A stretch of DNA of 37,159 nt. Origin: Clostridia bacterium DTU022 (GTDB lineage: Bacteria > Bacillota > Dethiobacteria > DTU022). The translations under genes and the position numbers were made by a program. This document shows, piece by piece, positions 32,841 to 37,159 of the stretch. The stretch is taken from NCBI GenBank assembly GCA_001512835.1, contig LFRQ01000059.1, positions 19,388 through 56,546 of the forward strand, given 5' to 3'. Position 1 is the stretch's first letter. Each line of letters opens with the position of its first letter. The notes under the pieces were generated by a model. That model ran no database searches. It saw only the letters and a program-made list of their open reading frames with translations, and was not told where the DNA came from.

Positions 32841-33575
32841 CTATTCTTTAAGGGCGCTGAGGATAGAGCGGAGCCGCTCCCGGTAGCCGGCGTTTTCAAT
32901 CACCGTCCCGGTAACCACGATATCCGCCCCGGCCTGGCGCACCCGCCGAGCGTCGATGGCGGTGCGGATGCCTCCTCCCACGATTAGGGGTATGCTCAGC
33001 TCCCGCTTAACAGCCCGGATCATCCCCGCAGGAACGGGCTGGGCGGCACCGTTGCCCGCTTCCAGGTAAACATAGGACATGCCCATGAATTCCGCCGCCA
33101 GAGCATAGCCGATGGCGCTCCAAAAATTGTCCCGGCTGACCAGGTCTACATCTCCCACCTCTCCCAGCTTCATGCCCGGCTCCACCAGGACATAGCCCAC
33201 GGGGATAACTTCTATCTCCAGTCGCTTCAAGAGCAGGGCCACCCGGGCATGGGCGCCGGAAACATACTGGCTGTTCCGGGAGTTCAGCAGGCTTAAATAG
33301 AGGACGGCGTCCAGGTTCAAACTAATGGTATCCGTTCCCGACGGGAAAAAAATAACGGGAATGGCCACCCGCTTCTTGATGAGATCCACCGCTTCCATCA
33401 GGTTCCGCTGGGATGTTCCCGGGGTGCCGCCGATGAAGATCAGGTCGCTGCCAACCTCCTGGGCCGTTTCCGCCAGGCGGGCGGAAGCTTCCGGGCTTTG
33501 GCGGGTAGGATCGATCAGGGTAACATGTACCGCTCCCTGGCTTAACTTGTTTTTTAAATACTCGTTAACTTTCAT
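32841..33575 (-). CDS. Geranylgeranylglyceryl phosphate synthase (GGGPS) family protein
   Basis: About 244 aa from the ATG at 33575, with AAGAAGG about ten bases upstream. A TIM-barrel prenyltransferase: LIDPTRQSPE near 21-30, FIGGTPG, FPSGTD, LNSRNSQYVSGAHA, YVYLEAGNGAAQPV and VGGGIRT match the glycerol-1-phosphate and prenyl-diphosphate site of GGGPS. Archaea use this enzyme for the first ether bond of their lipids; bacterial PcrB makes heptaprenylglyceryl phosphate. The length and the DPT(R)...GGTPG pattern look nearer to the larger archaeal/Bacteroidetes group than to short Bacillus PcrB (uncertain). It is monocistronic, with its own promoter and tandem terminators. No glycerol-1-phosphate dehydrogenase is nearby. 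Confidence 0.85.
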   Translation of the reverse strand: MKVNEYLKNKLSQGAVHVTLIDPTRQSPEASARLAETAQEVGSDLIFIGGTPGTSQRNLMEAVDLIKKRVAIPVIFFPSGTDTISLNLDAVLYLSLLNSRNSQYVSGAHARVALLLKRLEIEVIPVGYVLVEPGMKLGEVGDVDLVSRDNFWSAIGYALAAEFMGMSYVYLEAGNGAAQPVPAGMIRAVKRELSIPLIVGGGIRTAIDARRVRQAGADIVVTGTVIENAGYRERLRSILSALKE

Positions 33576-33623
33576 CAATTATAAACCTTCTTACTTGTAA
33601 GGTTTTTCTCTTTTCTTAACTTC

Positions 33624-33652
33624 ATTATAATGTAGAATGTATCCTTTGACAA
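33624..33652 (-). promoter_or_regulatory. Promoter of the GGGPS-like gene
   Basis: On the minus strand TTGTCA (33652-33647) and a perfect TATAAT (33629-33624) are 17 bases apart, about 48 bases before the start. Confidence 0.75.
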
Positions 33653-33664
33653 CACTCAAGATTT

Positions 33665-33690
33665 ACCGGTTTGGGCTTTCTTAAACCGGT
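33665..33690. other. Hairpin in the gap between addA and the GGGPS-like gene
   Basis: ACCGGTTT (33665-33672) and AAACCGGT (33683-33690) form a perfect 8-bp stem with a 10-base loop. There is no U-run on either side. Function unknown; it may help end addA transcription. Confidence 0.4.
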
Positions 33691-33772
33691 GGCTGGCACC
33701 GGGGAACGGAAAGCTCTGAAAATCCCCGGTTAGCTATTTTACCTGCCTCTGCCGGCCCCATATAATAACGCC

Positions 33773-33790
33773 GGGGCCGCTGCCGGCCCC
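33773..33790 (-). terminator. GC-rich hairpin downstream of addA
   Basis: GGGGCCG and CGGCCCC form a 7-bp stem with a four-base loop, 57 bases after the addA stop. The following minus-strand sequence (GGCGTTATTATAT) is only moderately T-rich, so termination is likely but weak. Confidence 0.4.
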
Positions 33791-33840
33791 GCCTCTCTCT
33801 CAATAAAATTGACAAATATGCCATACCATACGATAACACT

Positions 33841-33882
33841 GAACATTCAATAAAGTTGACAAAGTTGACGTGCCAGGCACTG
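33841..33882 (+). repeat. 42-nt interspersed repeat, copy 4 (one variant base in the core)
   Basis: GAACATTC, six bases, then the core with one change (the 27th core base is T instead of C). On the minus strand it encodes the end of AddA, CLARQLCQLY plus the stop, all inside the repeat. A partial, similar stretch (CAATAAAATTGACAAA, 33801-33816) lies 47 bases away. Confidence 0.9.
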
Positions 33883-36800
33883 AAGATTGGAAAGGGGGAC
33901 CTTTTTTACCAGGCCGGAGCGGACAAAGAGAAAGGAGACCTCTTGAACGGGCAAGCCGGACGCTTCCGTCAAGGCCAGGGCATAGATCCGCCCCTGCAGT
34001 TCATAGCGCGGCCAGCGCCGGGAAACGGCCTCATCATCCCCCCGGTCAGTTTTGTAATCGACGATCACCAGGCCGTCGCCCTCCTGAAAGACCAGGTCGA
34101 TCATGCCCTCCACCAGTTTTCCCTGCAGGTTTAACACAAAGGGAACTTCGCGCCAGGCCCCCTCCGCCTCTCGGGCCCGCAGCAGGAGGGGATGCTCCAG
34201 GGTTCGCTTCACCAGGCGCTCCAGCTCGGCTCTATCGGCAATATACCATTGCTCCGCCGCCCGGGAGACCAGTTCCCGGAGCCGGTCCTCCGTCGGCATA
34301 AAGTCCACCTGCTCCATGACCTGGTGAAAGGCGGAACCGAACGCCACCCCTGCTCCCGGAAGGCGCAAATCCGGTTCCAGCTCGGCGCCCTCCAGGGAAA
34401 GGCGGTCCTCGTCCTCGGCGGCCAGGCGGCTGAAGCTGAAATAGGGTCCCGGCCGGGAGGCTTCGGCCAACAGCCGCCTCAACTCTTGGGACCAGGCTTC
34501 CCGCCGGGCCAGGAGCGCCTCCAGCTGCCGGGAGGCCGCGCCCCGCTCCCCTTCCTTTCCGGCGAAAGCAGTCTTTCGCCCCTCTCCTTCCCCGGGCCAA
34601 GGCCCGCCCTTCGCCTCTCTCACCAGGACCCTTCCCCGGGTCAACTCCACCCCTTCCTCTTCCAGCCCCTTTACCTTTTCCCAGAAGAATCCGGGCCGGG
34701 CCGGGTTGTAGAAGCGGGGGATAACGAGGTAATCCCGGGCCCTGGTGGCCGCCACGTACATAAGGCGCAGGCGCTCCGCCTCCCGCCGCCGCTTCTCCTG
34801 CTCCAGGGCGGCGGGATAGCCCGCCGTGAAGAAGTTGCCCCCCAGCCTGATTTCAAAGCGCCGGCGGGACCGGTCTGCCAAAAAGTTTTCGCTGTGGCTG
34901 CCGGTGGTGCCCAGGTTGGCCAGGAAGACCACGGGAAACTCCAGGCCCTTGGCTTTATGTATGGTCATCACCTGCACGGCATCGCTGTCGCTTTCATAAA
35001 GCAGGGATTCGGCCTCTTCCCGCTCCTGCTTCTCCACCCGGATCAGCCAGCGGGAAAGGCCGGTCAGGGTAAGGGGACGCTCCTGCTCCCGGGAGCGAAT
35101 CATCCCCAGCAGCTTGCGCAGGTTGGAAGCCGCCTGCTGCCCCTGCTCCTGCAGGCTCACCCGCTGGTAAAAGCGCGTCCGCTGCAGCAGCTCTTCCACC
35201 AGGCCGGCCAGGGAAAGCTGGTGCTGCCGCCGGTAGAGGTCCTGCAGCAATTGAAAGGTCCGCTTAATGGCCGGGTAGCGATCCTCCACCGGGGCCAAGT
35301 AGTTAAGCACCCCGCCTTCTTCACAGTAGCGGAAGAGCTCCTCATCGGAGATCCCGCCCCAGTAGCGCAGTACCGCCACCAGGGCCACCCGGTCATAGGG
35401 ATTGCTTAGGGAGACCAGGAAGTTGCGCAGGGCATTTATCTCCTCCCGGAAGAAAAATCGTTTGCCGCCCTCCAGGCGGTAAGGGATGCCCCGCTTCCGG
35501 AACTCCCTCTCGTAGACTTCAATTCCGGTGGTGGTCAGGAAAAGGACGGCCAGGTCGCCGTACCTTACCGGCCGGACCTCCCCCCGGCGGTCATGCACCG
35601 GCCACCGCCCCGTTATCTCCTGGATAAAGTCGGCCACGGCCCGGGCCTCGGCCTCCCTCACCTGCGCGGCCCGGCTCCCCTGCTGCTCCGGGGGAGGATC
35701 CAGCAGGACCAGGGCCGGTTCTTCCCAGGAAGGGCGGTAGGCATGCAAGGGGATATAGGCGGGTTGGTAGCGCTCCCGGGGCTGGATCAAGCGCTCAAAA
35801 ACCAGGTTGACCCAATCGATAAGCCCCGGCACGGTGCGAAAGTTCTGGGTTATGGCCAACAGTTCCCCGTGCTCCCGCAGGCGCTCCCCGGCCTCCTGGT
35901 AGATCTCTATATCCGCCCGGCGGAAGCGGTAGATAGACTGCTTGGGGTCCCCCACCAGGAAGAGTTTTCCCGCCGCCGGCACCGCTTCCTGCCAGGACCG
36001 GGCCCGGGGGCTCTCCTCGGCCAGGAAGAAGACCAGCTCCACCTGCAGGGGATCCGTATCCTGGAATTCGTCCACCAGGATAAAGCGGAAGCGCTGCTGG
36101 AAGTACTCCCGGACGGGGAGGTGATCCCGGAGCAGGTTCCGGGCCTTGAGGAGGAGATCCTGGAAATCCAGAACCCCCTTCTCCTCCTTGGCCGCCTCCA
36201 CGGCCTGCAGGAAGTTTTTGCACCAGCGGATCAGCTCCGCCATCAGGGTCCCGATTATTGATTGTCGGGCCTGCTCCTGCAGCTGCTTCAAGCGGGAGCA
36301 AATCTCCTTTTGGCGGGCACAATCGTCCTTGGTTTTCCAGTTGCTCTGGTTCCCGCAAGGGCTTATGGAGGGGAAGGCGGTAACCAGCAGGAAATCCTGC
36401 TCCCAGCGGTGAGGGGTTCCCAGGAGGGCGCGCCCCTCCCTTATAAGCTCCAGGAGAAGAAGATAGCCGCGATCCCGGTGGTTGGTACAGCAGTCCAACA
36501 GCCCCTCCAGTTCCGGGAGCGCCGCCGCCAGCTCTTCCAGGAAGAGGGGAACCAGGTCGGGAGGATCCGGGCTGGAGCCTTCTTCCACCAGGTCCCGCTG
36601 GTCATAAAGCAGCCGCCCCAGCTGGCGAAAGTGCTCCGGGGCAAAACCGCAGCGCAGGGCCTGGCGGAGGAGCCGGGGAGCCCGCTTCAACTCTTCGGCA
36701 AACCAGCGCTCCCAGACCCGGTCCAGGAAATCCTCCATCTCTCCCGGGTCGAGAACTTTAAAAGCGGGGTCCACGGCGGCCTCCACCGGCCTTTCCCGCA

Positions 36801-37159
36801 GCAGGGAGCCGGCAAAGGAATGGATGGTGGCAATGGGGGCATACTCAATCTCTTCCAGGGCCTGGCGGAGTCGGGGCTGCTGTTCCGGGGGCGCCGCCTG
36901 CAGCCGCTCCTTGATCTTCTCCTGCAGGCGCACCTTCAACTCTGTGGCCGCCTTCTCTGTGAAAGTAATGGCCACGATCTCCTCCAGACGGGCGGCCCCG
37001 CTGGCAATGATCCGGAGCAGCCGCTCCACCAGGAGGGTGGTTTTCCCCGTGCCGGCCCCGGCCTCCACCCAGTAATTCCGGCTCAGGTCCCAGGAAGCCA
37101 GTTCCCGGGCCCGTTTATCTACCGGGCCGGAAGGGCTGGCGCTCTTCTCCTCCAAGCTT
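33847..37159 (-). CDS. addA: AddA-like ATP-dependent helicase/nuclease (start at or beyond the edge)
   Basis: At least 1102 aa. The first possible start (TTG at 37155) lies at the right edge with no room for a ribosome site, so the true start may be outside. UvrD-type helicase motifs in order: GAGTGKTTLLVERLL near 33-47 (Walker A), ITFTEKAATELKVRLQ, FILVDEFQDTDPLQ (Walker B), QNFRTVPGLIDW and VMTIHKAKGLEFPVVFL. The C-terminal nuclease domain has EGMIDLVF and IVDYKTDRGDDE (PD-(D/E)XK). It works with AddB, expected upstream, in double-strand break repair. The last residues CLARQLCQLY come from repeat copy 4, directly after the normal end around FVRSGLVKKVPL. Confidence 0.93.
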   Translation of the reverse strand, partial: SLEEKSASPSGPVDKRARELASWDLSRNYWVEAGAGTGKTTLLVERLLRIIASGAARLEEIVAITFTEKAATELKVRLQEKIKERLQAAPPEQQPRLRQALEEIEYAPIATIHSFAGSLLRERPVEAAVDPAFKVLDPGEMEDFLDRVWERWFAEELKRAPRLLRQALRCGFAPEHFRQLGRLLYDQRDLVEEGSSPDPPDLVPLFLEELAAALPELEGLLDCCTNHRDRGYLLLLELIREGRALLGTPHRWEQDFLLVTAFPSISPCGNQSNWKTKDDCARQKEICSRLKQLQEQARQSIIGTLMAELIRWCKNFLQAVEAAKEEKGVLDFQDLLLKARNLLRDHLPVREYFQQRFRFILVDEFQDTDPLQVELVFFLAEESPRARSWQEAVPAAGKLFLVGDPKQSIYRFRRADIEIYQEAGERLREHGELLAITQNFRTVPGLIDWVNLVFERLIQPRERYQPAYIPLHAYRPSWEEPALVLLDPPPEQQGSRAAQVREAEARAVADFIQEITGRWPVHDRRGEVRPVRYGDLAVLFLTTTGIEVYEREFRKRGIPYRLEGGKRFFFREEINALRNFLVSLSNPYDRVALVAVLRYWGGISDEELFRYCEEGGVLNYLAPVEDRYPAIKRTFQLLQDLYRRQHQLSLAGLVEELLQRTRFYQRVSLQEQGQQAASNLRKLLGMIRSREQERPLTLTGLSRWLIRVEKQEREEAESLLYESDSDAVQVMTIHKAKGLEFPVVFLANLGTTGSHSENFLADRSRRRFEIRLGGNFFTAGYPAALEQEKRRREAERLRLMYVAATRARDYLVIPRFYNPARPGFFWEKVKGLEEEGVELTRGRVLVREAKGGPWPGEGEGRKTAFAGKEGERGAASRQLEALLARREAWSQELRRLLAEASRPGPYFSFSRLAAEDEDRLSLEGAELEPDLRLPGAGVAFGSAFHQVMEQVDFMPTEDRLRELVSRAAEQWYIADRAELERLVKRTLEHPLLLRAREAEGAWREVPFVLNLQGKLVEGMIDLVFQEGDGLVIVDYKTDRGDDEAVSRRWPRYELQGRIYALALTEASGLPVQEVSFLFVRSGLVKKVPLSNLQCLARQLCQLY

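Noticed and set aside
34192-35409. Plus-strand frame of 405 codons opposite addA
   Set aside because: Shadow of the AddA nuclease and helicase region; no ribosome site or recognisable fold.
1-37159. Search for tRNA, rRNA, CRISPR arrays and insertion sequences
   Set aside because: No T-loop motif, rRNA-like block, regular spacer array or transposase frame was recognised by eye on either strand.

Overview
The window looks like chromosomal DNA of a high-GC, anaerobic, Gram-positive bacterium of the Clostridia. The evidence is the CdaA-CdaR pair, strong AGGAGG-type ribosome sites, frequent GTG/TTG starts, a MoeA with a periplasmic-binding-like tail, an AddA-type nuclease-helicase, a lipid-linked NagZ-like GH3 and an AmmeMemoRadiSam pair. 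The exact genus cannot be fixed from this piece alone. No rRNA, tRNA, CRISPR array, transposase or prophage genes were seen.

Layout. 1-146 is the tail of an unidentified gene. 164-2734 (-) is an 856-aa fusion of a class III aminotransferase with a cyanobacterial-type long-chain acyl-ACP reductase (AAR). 2928-3995 (+) is an aromatic acid exporter-like membrane protein, and 4210-6678 (-) is glycogen phosphorylase. 7173-9722 (-) is a two-gene operon: a DUF819 membrane protein followed by a sphingosine-phosphate-lyase-like PLP enzyme. 10080-11626 (-) is CdaA plus a short CdaR. 12088-14506 (-) holds an AmmeMemoRadiSam radical SAM enzyme and a MEMO-AMMECR1 fusion. 14761-16405 (+) is a MarR regulator with a split chromate-type transporter. 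16730-17935 (+) is a secreted tandem CAP protein. 18013-19194 (-) is an HtrA protease and 19447-21192 (-) is GH3/NagZ.

21562-27726 (+) is a five-gene molybdenum cofactor operon: MoeA, MoeA-PBP, MoaA, MobB-MoaC and MOSC-MogA. Three of the five are domain fusions. A clear promoter and a stable leader hairpin precede it. 27916-32629 (-) is a visibly more AT-rich catabolic-looking operon: GntR/FadR regulator, SDR, zinc alcohol dehydrogenase, split transketolase and an SCP2 lipid-binding protein. 32841-33575 (-) is a geranylgeranylglyceryl-phosphate-synthase-like enzyme, and 33847 to the right edge (-) is AddA.

Two results stand out. First, a 42-nt interspersed repeat is present four times, always in the same orientation and with a fixed internal layout. 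Two copies supply the last codons of two unrelated proteins, which therefore share the C-terminal string CLARQLCQL. Second, the aminotransferase-AAR fusion places an acyl-ACP-to-aldehyde step and an aldehyde-to-amine step on one polypeptide, which suggests an undescribed route to long-chain primary amines. Further lipid-related genes (the S1P-lyase-like enzyme, SCP2 and GGGPS-like enzyme) lie in the same 34 kb, but nothing shows that they act together.
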